Assembly (NCBI GenBank): GCA_900317955.1
Contig: ONIP01000011.1
Span: 1-62,173, forward strand
Direction: 5' to 3'
Source: an uncultured Bacteroidales bacterium
Lineage (GTDB): Bacteria > Bacteroidota > Bacteroidia > Bacteroidales > P3
DNA: 62,173 nucleotides
Positions 1 to 8,863 of the stretch are shown piece by piece. Under the pieces are notes generated by a model. It was given only the letters and a program-made list of their open reading frames with translations. It had not been told where the DNA came from and ran no database searches. Position numbers and translations under genes: made by a program. The number at the start of each line of letters is the position of its first letter. The first letter of the stretch is position 1.

Positions 1-45
1 GTTCAGCAGCTCTTGTTTGCGAGCCTCTATATCTGTATTTGCCAT
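1..45 (-). CDS. Start of a 2-oxoacid:ferredoxin oxidoreductase TPP-binding subunit (partial)
   Basis: Only the first 15 codons (MANTDIEARKQELLN) lie in the window; the gene continues past the left edge. It begins 9 bases after the stop of the VorB-type subunit on the same strand. In ferredoxin / alpha / beta / gamma operons of this enzyme family the next gene is the thiamine-diphosphate-binding beta subunit. The identity therefore rests on operon position, not on visible domain sequence. Confidence 0.55.
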   Translation of the reverse strand, partial: MANTDIEARKQELLN

Positions 46-54
46 ATTGATTTC

Positions 55-1137
55 TTATTTAATGATTTTGTTTTCAAGTGCTTCAAGAACCTCTGTCGGA
101 GTGGGGATGATGCCGCCGAAACGACCGAAATGCTCGGTCTTTACGCCGCAGCTGGTGGCAATCTTCACGTCCTCAATCATCTGGCCGGCGCTCATTTCAA
201 CGCAGAGGATACCCTTTACGTGTTTGGCGACCTCGGCCAACTGTTTGGTCGGGAAGGGGAAGAGGGTGATGAGGCGGAACAAGCCAACCTTAATGCCCTT
301 TTCGCGAGCCATCTGCATGGCCTTCATAGCAATACGGCTGCTGGAGCCATAGGCTACGAAGATGTAGTCAGCATCGTCGCAGTTCAGCATTTCGTAGCGA
401 ACTTCTTTCTCTTTCATCTCGGCATACTTGGCCTGCAGTTTGTGGTTGAACACTTCCTGGCGGGAAGATTCGAGTTCAAGAGAGGTGATAATGTTGTGAG
501 GACGGTTGGCGGGTTTGCCCCAAGTGCCCCACGGAGCGTTTTTACGGCGTTCTTCCTCGGTCCAGCGGGGAATGTAGTCGCGGGTATAGAGTTTCTCCAT
601 GCACTGTCCGATAGCACCGTCTGAGAGGATGAGCACGGGGTTGCGGTATTTGAAAGCAATGTCCCAAGCGTCGAAGACAAAGTCATACATTTCCTGTACG
701 CTGGCGGGAGCAAGGGTGTAAAGCTGATAGTCACCGTGTCCACCGCCTTTTACGCTCTGGAAGTAGTCACTCTGTGAGGGCTGGATGGTACCAAGTCCGG
801 GACCACCACGCATCACGTTGACAATCAAACAGGGGATTTCGGCGCCGGCAAGGTAGGTGAGACCTTCCTGCATCAGCGAGATTCCGGGAGAGGATGAGGA
901 GGTGGCCACCTTTTTGCCCGTGGCTGCACCGCCGTACACCATATTGATGGAAGCCACTTCCGATTCGGCCTGAAGAACTACCATTCCGGTATCTTCCCAG
1001 GGTTTTTCGGCCATCAGAGTTTCCATAACTTCAGACTGCGGGGTGATAGGATAGCCAAAGTAGCCGTCCGTACCACTGGCAATCATAGCGCGGGCAATAG
1101 CCTCATTGCCCTTCATCAGTTTCAGTTCTTTTGCCAT
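55..1137 (-). CDS. vorB: 2-oxoacid:ferredoxin oxidoreductase alpha subunit, VorB type
   Basis: 360 aa. Family role: oxidative decarboxylation of a branched-chain 2-oxoacid or 2-oxoglutarate to the acyl-CoA, with electrons passed to ferredoxin in the cytoplasm. Seen: the N-terminal pyrimidine-binding domain of the 2-oxoacid oxidoreductase fold (GYFGYPITPQSEVMETL, then a QAESEVASINMVYGGAATG segment) and a C-terminal transketolase-C-like part (GILCVEMSAGQMIEDV). The reading frame is open 34 codons further upstream, but that stretch overlaps the ferredoxin gene. The ATG giving MAKELKLMKGNEA aligns with the family start and lies 22 bases after the ferredoxin stop, so it was chosen. It forms an operon with the 4Fe-4S protein upstream and the partial subunit downstream. 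Substrate (valine-derived acid versus 2-oxoglutarate) cannot be settled from sequence alone. Confidence 0.93.
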   Translation of the reverse strand: MAKELKLMKGNEAIARAMIASGTDGYFGYPITPQSEVMETLMAEKPWEDTGMVVLQAESEVASINMVYGGAATGKKVATSSSSPGISLMQEGLTYLAGAEIPCLIVNVMRGGPGLGTIQPSQSDYFQSVKGGGHGDYQLYTLAPASVQEMYDFVFDAWDIAFKYRNPVLILSDGAIGQCMEKLYTRDYIPRWTEEERRKNAPWGTWGKPANRPHNIITSLELESSRQEVFNHKLQAKYAEMKEKEVRYEMLNCDDADYIFVAYGSSSRIAMKAMQMAREKGIKVGLFRLITLFPFPTKQLAEVAKHVKGILCVEMSAGQMIEDVKIATSCGVKTEHFGRFGGIIPTPTEVLEALENKIIK

Positions 1138-1159
1138 GTTTATTTCTCTTTTTACTTGT

Positions 1160-1378
1160 TTAACACTTAATTTTGTAGACGGAAATAACGCCGTCGGGGC
1201 ATACCATAGCGCAGCTGGCGCAACCGATGCACTTGTCATTTACGGTCTGGGTGTAGTTATAACCTTTGCCGTTTACATTCTTCGATAACTCGAGGCACTG
1301 CATAGGGCAGGCAGCGAGGCATACACCGCAGCCTTTGCAATGTTCGGTATCGATTACGATTTGTCCTTTAAATGCCAT
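1160..1378 (-). CDS. 2x[4Fe-4S] ferredoxin subunit of the 2-oxoacid oxidoreductase
   Basis: 72 aa. Two classical cluster motifs are visible: CKGCGVCLAACP near residue 14 and CIGCASCAMVCP near residue 50. Each supplies four cysteines for a cubane [4Fe-4S] cluster, giving the delta/ferredoxin-like electron-transfer subunit of the complex. It is the first gene of the operon, preceded by a TATCTTTG box at 1436-1443, and the alpha subunit follows after 22 bases. Length and cysteine spacing are normal for the family. Confidence 0.93.
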   Translation of the reverse strand: MAFKGQIVIDTEHCKGCGVCLAACPMQCLELSKNVNGKGYNYTQTVNDKCIGCASCAMVCPDGVISVYKIKC

Positions 1379-1435
1379 AATATTAGTTTTATGTGATTAA
1401 TAATTGTTGTAAATTGATGTCAGACTTCCAATGTG

Positions 1436-1443
1436 CAAAGATA
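1436..1443 (-). promoter_or_regulatory. Bacteroidota -7 promoter box (TATCTTTG) for the ferredoxin/vorB operon
   Basis: The minus strand reads TATCTTTGCA about 58 bases before the ferredoxin ATG, matching TAnnTTTG. No clear -33 TTTG was seen. Confidence 0.6.
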
Positions 1444-1690
1444 CAACTATTTTTTTATATATTAAAATAAAATTTCAAGCCAATGCTTTTTTTATCCTTA
1501 GATGAACTATATGCGTAAAAATTGACAAAAAGAAATACTTTTCCCCATCGGTGTTTAACTCCTCTTTTTGGGGTGAATCCAGCCCTCGATGACGCTGTCA
1601 GGCTACTTGTTCCGCCAAGCATGCTTTTCCCCCAACGGCAGTCGCCACAGTACTGCAAATGCAAAAAGTGGCCATGTCATTTTTTTTTCG

Positions 1691-1698
1691 TATTTTTG
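1691..1698 (+). promoter_or_regulatory. -7 promoter box (TATTTTTG) for parE
   Basis: TATTTTTG followed by CA, preceded by a run of nine T then CG. It lies about 25 bases before the chosen parE start, so the leader would be very short. Confidence 0.6.
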
Positions 1699-1722
1699 CA
1701 GTTCAAAAAATCCTTTCCAACA

Positions 1723-3648
1723 ATGGCAACCGAAGACGACAACATTCTGCCTCAGAACAACTCCGCCGAATACAACGACGAGAGTATCATCCACCTCGAA
1801 GACATGGAGCACATTCGTCTCCGTCCTGGTATGTATATTGGCAAACTGGGTGATGGCTCATCCCACGACGACGGCATCTATGTTCTCATCAAGGAGGTCA
1901 TCGATAACGCCATCGACGAATTCACCTCCGGCTTTGGCAAACGCATCGATATGACCATCAATTTCGCCGAGCGGAAAGTGTCCATCCGCGACTACGGCCG
2001 TGGCATTCCGTTGCGTATGATGGTGGAGGCAGTCAGCAAACTCAACACCGGAGCCAAATACGACAGCAAGGTTTTCCAAAAGTCGGTAGGCCTCAACGGT
2101 GTCGGTACAAAAGCAGTCAATGCCCTCAGCAGTTGGTTTAAGGTGCAGTCGTTCCGCGAGGGGAAAACCCGTGTCGCCGAATTCGCCGAAGGGGAACTCG
2201 TCTCCGACAGCGGCATCATCGATTTCCCGCAGCCTGACACCCCCGAATCAACCGGCACCCTCGTCGAGTTTGTGCCCGACCCCAAACTTTTCGGCAACTA
2301 CCATTTCATTAGCGAGTACGTAGAACGTCGCGTATGGAACTACTGCTACCTCAATCGCGGACTCAGTTTCTACTATAACGGTAAACGTTATTACTCCAAA
2401 AACGGCCTCCTCGACCTCTTGGAAAACAACATGGAAGGCGAGCCCCTCTATCCCATCATTCACATCAAGGACGAGGACTTCGAGGCCGCTTTCACTCATG
2501 TCAACGGTCAGAACAGCGACTATTACTACAGCTTTGTCAACGGCCAGCACACCACCGAGGGCGGCACCCACCAGAGTGCCTTCCGCGAAGGCTATGCCCG
2601 CGTGGTGAAAGATTTTTACAACAAGAAGGAATTCGTTCCCGAAGACATCCGCCAGGGACTCGTCTGCGCCCTTTGTGTTCGCATTCAGGAACCTGTATTC
2701 GAGGCACAGACCAAAACCAAACTAGGCTCTACTCATTTGGCTCCAAACAATAAAGATGGCAGCAACGACAGCCCCTTCCTCAAAACCTATGTGCTCGACA
2801 TTCTCAAACGCCACCTCGACAACTACCTCCACATGCACAGCGACACCGCCGAGGCTTTGCTCGAGAAAATCCAGCGCAACGAAAAAGAGCGCAAAGACAT
2901 TGCAGGCATCAAAAAAATCGCCAAGGAGAGCAGCCGTAAGGCCAGCCTCAACAACAGCAAGCTGCGCGACTGTCACGTGCATTACAACACCAATCACGAA
3001 CGCCGTCTTGAGAGCACCATTTTTATCACCGAGGGTCTTTCGGCAAGCGGCAGTATCACCAAGAGCCGTGACGTCGACACCCAGGCAGTCTTCAGCCTCC
3101 GAGGCAAACCCCTCAATTCCGTCAACTTGGGCAAGGTCGATGTCTACAAAAACGAAGAATTTAACCTTCTCCACAATGCGCTCGATATCGACGACGGCAT
3201 AGAAAACCTCCGCTACAACAATGTGGTCATTGCCACCGATGCCGATGTCGACGGCATGCACATCCGCCTTCTCTTGCTTACCTTCTTCCTCAAATTCTAC
3301 CCCGAGTTGGTGCGCACTGGCCATGTCTACATCCTGCAAACCCCGCTTTTCCGCGTTCGTAACAAACAAAAAACCATCTATTGCTACTCCGACGAGGAGC
3401 GCATTGAGGCACTCAACGCCATTAGCAACCCCGAAATCACTCGATTCAAAGGTCTTGGCGAAATCTCCCCCGACGAGTTCAAAGGCTTTATCAACCAGGA
3501 TATGCGTCTCGACCCGGTCATTCTTCACAAAGATTTCGACACCAAGAGCGTTCTCCTTTTCTATATGGGAAAGAACAGCATCGAGCGACGCCAGTTCATC
3601 ATGCAGAACCTCCGTGTCGAGGATGACGAAAGTATCGTGGTGGCCTGA
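1723..3648 (+). CDS. parE: DNA topoisomerase IV subunit B (ParE-type ATPase subunit)
   Basis: 641 aa. ATP-driven subunit of a type IIA topoisomerase that decatenates chromosomes with ParC. Seen: GHKL ATPase motifs (EVIDNAIDE near residue 50, DYGRGIP near 88, [13 protein letters not shown] near 124), transducer domain, then a TOPRIM domain with [11 protein letters not shown] near 435 and [10 protein letters not shown] near 505. The reading frame extends upstream to 1522, but the promoter at 1691 and the conserved [17 protein letters not shown] segment near the N-terminus fix the start at 1723. [20 protein letters not shown] is of the ParE rather than the GyrB kind in Bacteroidota. The usual EGDSA is EGLSA here; the catalytic Glu and the DxD acids are kept. 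No parC follows: a terminator closes the gene. Confidence 0.9.
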   Translation: MATEDDNILPQNNSAEYNDESIIHLEDMEHIRLRPGMYIGKLGDGSSHDDGIYVLIKEVIDNAIDEFTSGFGKRIDMTINFAERKVSIRDYGRGIPLRMMVEAVSKLNTGAKYDSKVFQKSVGLNGVGTKAVNALSSWFKVQSFREGKTRVAEFAEGELVSDSGIIDFPQPDTPESTGTLVEFVPDPKLFGNYHFISEYVERRVWNYCYLNRGLSFYYNGKRYYSKNGLLDLLENNMEGEPLYPIIHIKDEDFEAAFTHVNGQNSDYYYSFVNGQHTTEGGTHQSAFREGYARVVKDFYNKKEFVPEDIRQGLVCALCVRIQEPVFEAQTKTKLGSTHLAPNNKDGSNDSPFLKTYVLDILKRHLDNYLHMHSDTAEALLEKIQRNEKERKDIAGIKKIAKESSRKASLNNSKLRDCHVHYNTNHERRLESTIFITEGLSASGSITKSRDVDTQAVFSLRGKPLNSVNLGKVDVYKNEEFNLLHNALDIDDGIENLRYNNVVIATDADVDGMHIRLLLLTFFLKFYPELVRTGHVYILQTPLFRVRNKQKTIYCYSDEERIEALNAISNPEITRFKGLGEISPDEFKGFINQDMRLDPVILHKDFDTKSVLLFYMGKNSIERRQFIMQNLRVEDDESIVVA

Positions 3649-3701
3649 CACCCGCAGCACACAGTCCAACGGCTCCCCGCCCGCAGTCGTGGTGAAACAA
3701 T

Positions 3702-3735
3702 AAAGGTATCCGTCAGTGGCGGATACCTTTTTCTT
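3702..3735 (+). terminator. Rho-independent terminator of parE
   Basis: Perfect 11-bp stem: AAAGGTATCCG (3702-3712) and CGGATACCTTT (3720-3730) around a 7-base loop, running into a T-rich tail. It lies 53 bases after the parE stop and also faces the converging hydrolase gene. Confidence 0.9.
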
Positions 3736-3754
3736 TTGTTCTTTGTTATATTGG

Positions 3755-6001
3755 CTATTGCAGCGGTATCAGTCTCAGGTAGTCGAGCATTGCCCGGTTC
3801 ACCGATTTGGCATTCATGTTCACGTTGTCCAGCTCGTATATCAGCACCAGCTTCTGTACACCTTTTTCCAGATGTACGCGAATCGGGGTGCTGTATTCCC
3901 ACTGGTGCCAGATGCCGTTCCCTTGCTGTGGGAAAAGAATGGCTCCTGTGCGTTTGCCGTTCACCCACAGCATTCGGCTGGCGCAGCCGTCTCCTTCCGT
4001 CGGGCTGCCGCTTCCGTTCACGTAGCGCAGGTCAACCAGATAGTCGCCGCTTGCGGGCACTTCTATCTCCATGTCTATGCGCGTGTTTTGGGTCGAGGTA
4101 ATTTCCACTGCCCCTTTGCCACTGTATCCCTTGCATTTTTCGTTTGTGGTGGGTGTGGCAAAAGTCGCCATGTCGTATTGCCTCTCGTTCCCTATGCCGT
4201 AATGTGTCAAGGGCTTGCTGGCGAATCCCTCTTCTCCTGCTGAGTCTACCGGCACTATTTGGTATTCGGCAAATCCCTCTTCGTCGGGTATGTCGTAGTA
4301 GTTGCCTCTCATCAGGCTTTCCGGCTGGCGGGCTATCACTTTGCCATTGCGCAGTATCTTGTACTCCTGCACCCCTTCCACGGGTTGCCAAGCTATCCTC
4401 GTGGCTCCGTCAAACCACGCCTTTGCTGTCCTTGGTGAATAGGATACAGCAACGGGTTGGCAGTCGCCATAATCCGTAAATCCTTCGTTCATTACCAGCC
4501 GCACACTGTGCTTGCCTGATATGGAGGCTGGCACCATCGGTTCCTTTTGTCGTTTCCCGTCAAGGTAACAAGCCGCAACCTTGTCGCCGAATCCCTGTAT
4601 CGTGATGTCCAACACGGCTTTGCGGTATTTAATATTGCTCACCGTTTTCTTGTTGGCCCATCCTCTGGGCACCAACGGGGCAAAGCGCATCCCCTCTTCT
4701 GTGAGCTTTATACCAGCCAGTATGCGGGTGGGTATGCTCAAGTTGGCGGCTACGCTCAGCAGCGAGTTGGGCGAGTTCGATGCCGTGGCCGCTGTACCCC
4801 TCTCTGCCTGAACGTTTTCCATATTGGTTGCCATCAACGCAGTAGGGCGGTAAATGCAAGCCATACTGTAGGTTACAGCCTGAGGGTCGCCTGTCTGGGC
4901 AGCTGCCCACATCCAATAGGCCTGTATATATGGCCAAACCGCATTGTTGTGGTAGTTGTACACATCGGGAATCTGAGGACTGAAACAGGGGGTGCCGTAG
5001 GGCGTTGTGGGCGTGGCGTGTATTATCCGTTGTGCCCGTTGTGGGTTGGCAATGCCGAAGAGTATGCACATCGCCTCGCCGAGGGTCTCAAATCGTGGTG
5101 ACACTGTCAGGTTGATGTGGCCGTAAAGATACTGCCCGTAATATCCCTTCTCTTCCAGCCATAAGTAGGTGTTGATACCGTTCTTAATCCTTTCGGCGTT
5201 CTTTCTGTATTGCTCGGCAGCTGTGCCGTCGCCGCATTGCTTGGCCATGCATGCCGCTATCTCGTTGGCTCTGAAAAAGAGTGCGTTGGTACTCAAACAT
5301 TTCGATTGTGCTATATCGGTGGGCTGCATCCATTCGGGATAAACCTCCTTGCGGCAGTTGGACAGCGACATCTCGCCGCGCACCATCCCTGTCTCCTTGT
5401 CATATAGCATGCTCTCGTCCTGTTCCAGCATGTGGCGTACTATCTCGTAGCATTGCTTTAGCCACTGCTTGTCGCCGGTGGTGAGGTATACCTCCCAGGC
5501 TCCCAGCACCCACACGGCGCGGTCAGTCGCTACTGGCCACGAACCGCCGGTTCCTACATCCTGCATCACGCGTCCGTTGTTCACTCGTTTCATCAGGCTT
5601 GTCTGCGCGGCGTTGGCATCTGTCAATGCCAAGGTTAGCAGGGTGGCGTATCCTATATCGTGCGTCCAGGCTGCATCGCGCTCGGTGCTGGCATGCCAGC
5701 AGTTGTCCTTCCCCCATAAGTTCGACAATTCCTCAAGCGACAAGTTGTAAAGTGTGTTGCTCACCGGTATGTCGCACGAAAACTGTGGGTATTTGTTCAC
5801 CTGCAACGACTGTATCCATTTCTTGTGGTTCAACGTGCTGGTCAAGGCATTGTCTGCCACAATGTCGGCATGGTGCTTCTCCTCCACTACCATGCGAGGA
5901 TATAGGGAGAATGTCTCCGATGTGTACAACGGTGCGTCCTGTGCCAACGCAGCTGCGCCCATCGTGGCAATGAACAATAGTATAGAGAGTTTCTTGGTCA
6001 T
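3755..6001 (-). CDS. Secreted multidomain glycoside hydrolase (six-hairpin, MGH1/debranching-like) with C-terminal CBM
   Basis: 748 aa. A signal peptide (MTKKLSILLFIATMGAAALAQ) sends it to the periplasm or surface. Residues about 60-480 look like an (alpha/alpha)6-barrel glycosidase: TERDAAWTHDIGYATLL, VGTGGSWPVATDRAVWVLGA, YNYHNNAVWPYIQAYWMWAA and a cap with GMRFAPLVPRGW. Residues about 535-600 resemble a fibronectin III module (YKILRNGKVIARQ), and the last 130 resemble a CBM6/35-like sandwich (ASGDYLVDLRYVNGSGSP). Substrate is unknown; alpha-glucan, mannose- or rhamnose-containing glycans are all possible for this fold. It is a single gene with its own TATCTTTG promoter and is not in a polysaccharide-utilisation locus: no SusC/D pair is adjacent. 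Confidence 0.75.
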   Translation of the reverse strand: MTKKLSILLFIATMGAAALAQDAPLYTSETFSLYPRMVVEEKHHADIVADNALTSTLNHKKWIQSLQVNKYPQFSCDIPVSNTLYNLSLEELSNLWGKDNCWHASTERDAAWTHDIGYATLLTLALTDANAAQTSLMKRVNNGRVMQDVGTGGSWPVATDRAVWVLGAWEVYLTTGDKQWLKQCYEIVRHMLEQDESMLYDKETGMVRGEMSLSNCRKEVYPEWMQPTDIAQSKCLSTNALFFRANEIAACMAKQCGDGTAAEQYRKNAERIKNGINTYLWLEEKGYYGQYLYGHINLTVSPRFETLGEAMCILFGIANPQRAQRIIHATPTTPYGTPCFSPQIPDVYNYHNNAVWPYIQAYWMWAAAQTGDPQAVTYSMACIYRPTALMATNMENVQAERGTAATASNSPNSLLSVAANLSIPTRILAGIKLTEEGMRFAPLVPRGWANKKTVSNIKYRKAVLDITIQGFGDKVAACYLDGKRQKEPMVPASISGKHSVRLVMNEGFTDYGDCQPVAVSYSPRTAKAWFDGATRIAWQPVEGVQEYKILRNGKVIARQPESLMRGNYYDIPDEEGFAEYQIVPVDSAGEEGFASKPLTHYGIGNERQYDMATFATPTTNEKCKGYSGKGAVEITSTQNTRIDMEIEVPASGDYLVDLRYVNGSGSPTEGDGCASRMLWVNGKRTGAILFPQQGNGIWHQWEYSTPIRVHLEKGVQKLVLIYELDNVNMNAKSVNRAMLDYLRLIPLQ

Positions 6002-6021
6002 GTCCTTTTTATTTAAACATG

Positions 6022-6029
6022 CAAAGATA
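6022..6029 (-). promoter_or_regulatory. -7 promoter box (TATCTTTG) of the glycoside hydrolase gene
   Basis: The minus strand reads GTATCTTTGCA 21 bases before the ATG at 6001, a good match to TAnnTTTG. Confidence 0.6.
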
Positions 6030-6146
6030 CAAAAAAAATACTAATTGGTAAAAAATACTTTTCACAACCCTTTTTTTCTCACTCCAATCTTGTCCCCTTG
6101 TCCAATTTTATTCTGTCCGAAATGCCGATGTGTCATTTTTTTTTCG

Positions 6147-6154
6147 TATCTTTG
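6147..6154 (+). promoter_or_regulatory. -7 promoter box (TATCTTTG) for the 83-aa gene and glycosylase
   Basis: TCGTATCTTTGCA after a run of T. The preceding bases (TGTCAT plus T9 plus CG) are the same as before the parE box. Confidence 0.6.
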
Positions 6155-6185
6155 CAAAATAATCCGAACCTCAAATTTTACTACC

Positions 6186-6437
6186 ATGGATAACATTAGT
6201 TTAGAAGACAGAATTGCAAACGAGCTTTGCAATGTACTCGATGAACCAGAAGCATACATGGACTGTGTACTGGGCATTAACAAGAAAACCCTCGAGGTCA
6301 CTCTTGCCAACCCTCAGACGCTGACCAAGGACTTTGCCACCTACCCCATCGACTCGTTCCTCACCAACAACGACGAGGGCGATATCGATCTCGACCTTTC
6401 CGAAATCAGCTATGTCGCCAGCCGCCACGAAGGTTGA
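6186..6437 (+). CDS. Small acidic protein of unknown function (83 aa)
   Basis: I do not recognise a family. The start ATG at 6186 is chosen because it lies 31 bases after a good -7 box; the open frame to 6045 reaches back through that promoter. The protein is acidic (ending NNDEGDIDLDLSEISYVAS), without membrane segment or signal peptide, so it is probably cytoplasmic. Its last 26 bases overlap the next gene, implying translational coupling with the DNA glycosylase. Confidence 0.65.
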   Translation: MDNISLEDRIANELCNVLDEPEAYMDCVLGINKKTLEVTLANPQTLTKDFATYPIDSFLTNNDEGDIDLDLSEISYVASRHEG

Positions 6438-7026
6438 TACAGTCTTGGAACACGCCATCGAGTCCCATCCGCTCCAGCCCTTCCTGCCTCCGCAGGCAAG
6501 GCTGCTGATGCTTGGCAGTTTCCCACCGCCCCGCGCACGTTGGTGCATGGACTTTTTCTATCCTAACCGTACCAATATGATGTGGGAAATTTTTGGACTT
6601 GTCTTCTTTAACGATGCTTCCCGTCTGGTCGATTCCGAGCATAAGTCTTTCCGGAAGGAGGAGATAATTCACCTGCTCAACGAACGTGGCATCGCCATCT
6701 TCGATACCGCCACTGCAGTGCGTCGGCTCTCCGGTAACGCTTCCGACAAAGACCTTGAGATAGTCGAGAAAACTGACATCCCCCACCTCCTGTCGCAAAT
6801 ACCTTTGTGCCATGACATCGTCTGCACTGGACAGAAGAGTTTCTCTGTTTTCACCGACGACTATGGTACTTCAGTCCCGCCTATGGGACAATTTGTTCGG
6901 CTTACTATCGCCTCCAGGTCTTTGCGCCTTTGGCGAATGCCCTCAAGTTCTCGAGCCTACCCTATGAAGATTGAGGAAAAAGCCCGCTATTACCGTGATT
7001 TGATGCAGCAGGTAGGGTGTCTCTAA
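6412..7026 (+). CDS. Uracil-DNA glycosylase superfamily protein (family 6 / hypoxanthine-type)
   Basis: 204 aa. Family role: excision of deaminated bases (uracil or hypoxanthine) from DNA. Seen: motif A as LMLGSFPPPRARW, the FFYPNRTNMMWEIFG segment matching the YY..P.N.FW.I pattern of DNA-deoxyinosine glycosylases, and the C-terminal RMPSSSRAYPMKIEEK, which resembles the LPSTSPA..EK motif of that family. The frame is open upstream to 6334 inside the preceding gene; the ATG at 6412 keeps a natural length and a 26-base overlap. Its stop overlaps the converging metallophosphoesterase stop by four bases. Substrate preference is inferred. Confidence 0.8.
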   Translation: MSPAATKVDTVLEHAIESHPLQPFLPPQARLLMLGSFPPPRARWCMDFFYPNRTNMMWEIFGLVFFNDASRLVDSEHKSFRKEEIIHLLNERGIAIFDTATAVRRLSGNASDKDLEIVEKTDIPHLLSQIPLCHDIVCTGQKSFSVFTDDYGTSVPPMGQFVRLTIASRSLRLWRMPSSSRAYPMKIEEKARYYRDLMQQVGCL

Positions 7027-8018
7027 TTGCCTACTTCCTGTTTCGCTTTTCGCAAAACAATCCTCGTTATCTCCGGCATTGCCCCAATGCGGGCGGGGAA
7101 AATTGTCTCGCCCAACCCAATGTTGACATAAAGATATTGATTTCCTTTGCGGTACAGCCCCTTCGACTGCTTGTAGAAATGCCCTATCGGGCTCCATCCC
7201 AGCAGCGAGAACTGCATGGCATGCGTGTGCCCCGACAACGTGAGCGGTATGTCTTTGCCTATCACGCCCATGTCCCAATGGGTCGGGTCGTGGCTTAGCA
7301 GTATGCGGAACATTCCCTCCGTGCCCGCCATTGCCTTGTTCAGGTCTCCCCGCTTGGGGAAATGTGGCGAGGTGCTTGTGTTCTCTACCCCCACAATGGC
7401 TATCGAATCGCCTTTGTGGTGTAGTATGAAGTTTTCGTTTATAAGCAGCTTCCACCCCAAATCCCGCTCACGGGCTATCACTTCGGCTTTCCCCTTTTCT
7501 GAACTCAGCCTGCGGTCGCTCTGTTTGATATAGGGGCAGTAGTCATGGTTGCCCAGTATCGACACAATGCCGTCGCGCGCCTTTAGTCCGCTCAGTATTC
7601 CGGCGGTGGCATCCAACTCGTTGGGTGATATGGTGACGATGTCTCCCGTAAACGCTATCAAGTCGGCGTTGAGACTGTTTGCCTTGTCCACAACCTTTTT
7701 CAACGACTTTGTACGGTAGCGGAACGACCGGGAATGAATGTCGCTCAGTTGTACGATGGTATACCCGTCAAATGCTTCAGGCAGGTTGTCGAAGGCTATC
7801 TCGACCGTATTCACCCGATAGCAGTTGCGTTCCACCAAAATGCCGTAGCCCATCAGCACTACAGGCACTGCCAGAGCAAGCAACCCCCACATAAAAGAAC
7901 GCTTGAACGACAATCCAAAAATCCATGCCAGAAGCCCCGCCACCGCCACATCTATCACGGCAAGCACTGCCCAACAAACGCCAAGTATAATTGCTACAGA
8001 AAACGCTTCGGTATACAT
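7023..8018 (-). CDS. Membrane-anchored calcineurin-like metallophosphoesterase
   Basis: 331 aa. Two hydrophobic segments in residues about 5-60 anchor it in the inner membrane. The catalytic domain follows with all family metal motifs: LSDIHSRSF, FTGDIV, LGNHDY, LSHDPTHW and SGHTHAMQ. Related YkuE/YaeI-type proteins hydrolyse phosphoester lipids such as UDP-diacylglucosamine or cell-wall intermediates; the substrate here is not known. The stop overlaps that of the converging glycosylase by four bases. The ZIP transporter gene lies 19 bases upstream on the same strand, so the two are probably cotranscribed. Confidence 0.85.
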   Translation of the reverse strand: MYTEAFSVAIILGVCWAVLAVIDVAVAGLLAWIFGLSFKRSFMWGLLALAVPVVLMGYGILVERNCYRVNTVEIAFDNLPEAFDGYTIVQLSDIHSRSFRYRTKSLKKVVDKANSLNADLIAFTGDIVTISPNELDATAGILSGLKARDGIVSILGNHDYCPYIKQSDRRLSSEKGKAEVIARERDLGWKLLINENFILHHKGDSIAIVGVENTSTSPHFPKRGDLNKAMAGTEGMFRILLSHDPTHWDMGVIGKDIPLTLSGHTHAMQFSLLGWSPIGHFYKQSKGLYRKGNQYLYVNIGLGETIFPARIGAMPEITRIVLRKAKQEVGN

Positions 8019-8037
8019 AATCTCATAATATAACGTT

Positions 8038-8784
8038 CTATCTCATTCCTAAAGCCAGCACCATAAACCCTGCTATCAGCGAGTAGGTGGCCAGTTTCTG
8101 GTACCCATGGGCGTGGGTCTCGGGAATCATCTCGTCGCTTACAACATACAGCATCGCACCTCCGGCAAAAGCCAGCATTACAGGCAGCAGCACTTCCGAA
8201 ATGGCTCCTAATCCGTAGCCCAGCCATACGCCTACCACCTCCAGCAATGCAATGGCCAGCGATATGACAAAGGCGCGCCACTTCTTCACCCCGGCAAGCA
8301 GCAACGGTGCTATCACCACCATTCCCTCGGGTATATTCTGCAAGGCAATGCCCAGCGTTACTGCCCAGGCGTCGGACGTCTCTTCAGCGTTGAACCCCAC
8401 GCCCGCAGCCATGCCCTCGGGCAGTTTATGCAGGGCTATGGCCATAACAAACAGCAGTATACGGTTGATGGAGGCGTTGTTGCGATGCTCCTCCTGGTCG
8501 AGGCCGGTAATCTTGTGCATGTGGGGAGTAACCCAGTCCAGCACATTCAGAAACAAGGCACCCACGGCAACTCCAATCAGCGGCAGCCACCATCCGCCAG
8601 CACCAGCCATCTCAACCGACGGCACTATCAACCCCAGCGTGGCGGCAGCCAGCATAATCCCGGCGCAGAAACCCAGCACTGCGTCGTTCCATTTATGGGG
8701 CAACTCCTTAATTCCGAAGCCTATCAAGGCTCCTATCACCGTCGCCAGACTAAGCCCGGCAGCACTCATCCAAACCTGTGACAT
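8038..8784 (-). CDS. ZIP-family divalent metal transporter
   Basis: 248 aa, about eight membrane helices. Family role: uptake of Zn2+ or other divalent metals across the inner membrane. Seen: the helix IV/V metal-site patterns ALHKLPEGMAAGVGF and GIALQNIPEGMVV, which are the ZIP hallmark H..PEG motifs. The frame opens three codons further up with TTG, but the ATG at 8784 is the better start. It precedes the metallophosphoesterase gene in the same direction. Confidence 0.9.
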   Translation of the reverse strand: MSQVWMSAAGLSLATVIGALIGFGIKELPHKWNDAVLGFCAGIMLAAATLGLIVPSVEMAGAGGWWLPLIGVAVGALFLNVLDWVTPHMHKITGLDQEEHRNNASINRILLFVMAIALHKLPEGMAAGVGFNAEETSDAWAVTLGIALQNIPEGMVVIAPLLLAGVKKWRAFVISLAIALLEVVGVWLGYGLGAISEVLLPVMLAFAGGAMLYVVSDEMIPETHAHGYQKLATYSLIAGFMVLALGMR

Positions 8785-8863
8785 ATTAACCAATTTAAAT
8801 CAACGCAACGAGTAGTATCTTGTTTGAGCACCCTGCAAAAACGTTTTTTACATTTTGCATTTT

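Larger units (their letters stand above)
1379..1722. other. Intergenic region between the divergent ferredoxin operon and parE
   Basis: 344 bases without a supported gene. The left third is AT-rich and carries the minus-strand promoter; the far right carries the parE promoter (1691-1698). The middle (about 1540-1670) is less AT-rich and is open in the parE frame back to 1522, but its translation has no recognisable homology-type pattern and precedes the promoter, so it is treated as untranslated. Confidence 0.6.

Noticed and set aside
1522..1722. Upstream in-frame extension of parE
   Set aside because: It precedes the promoter box at 1691 and has no similarity to ParE N-termini, which start close to the [17 protein letters not shown] segment.
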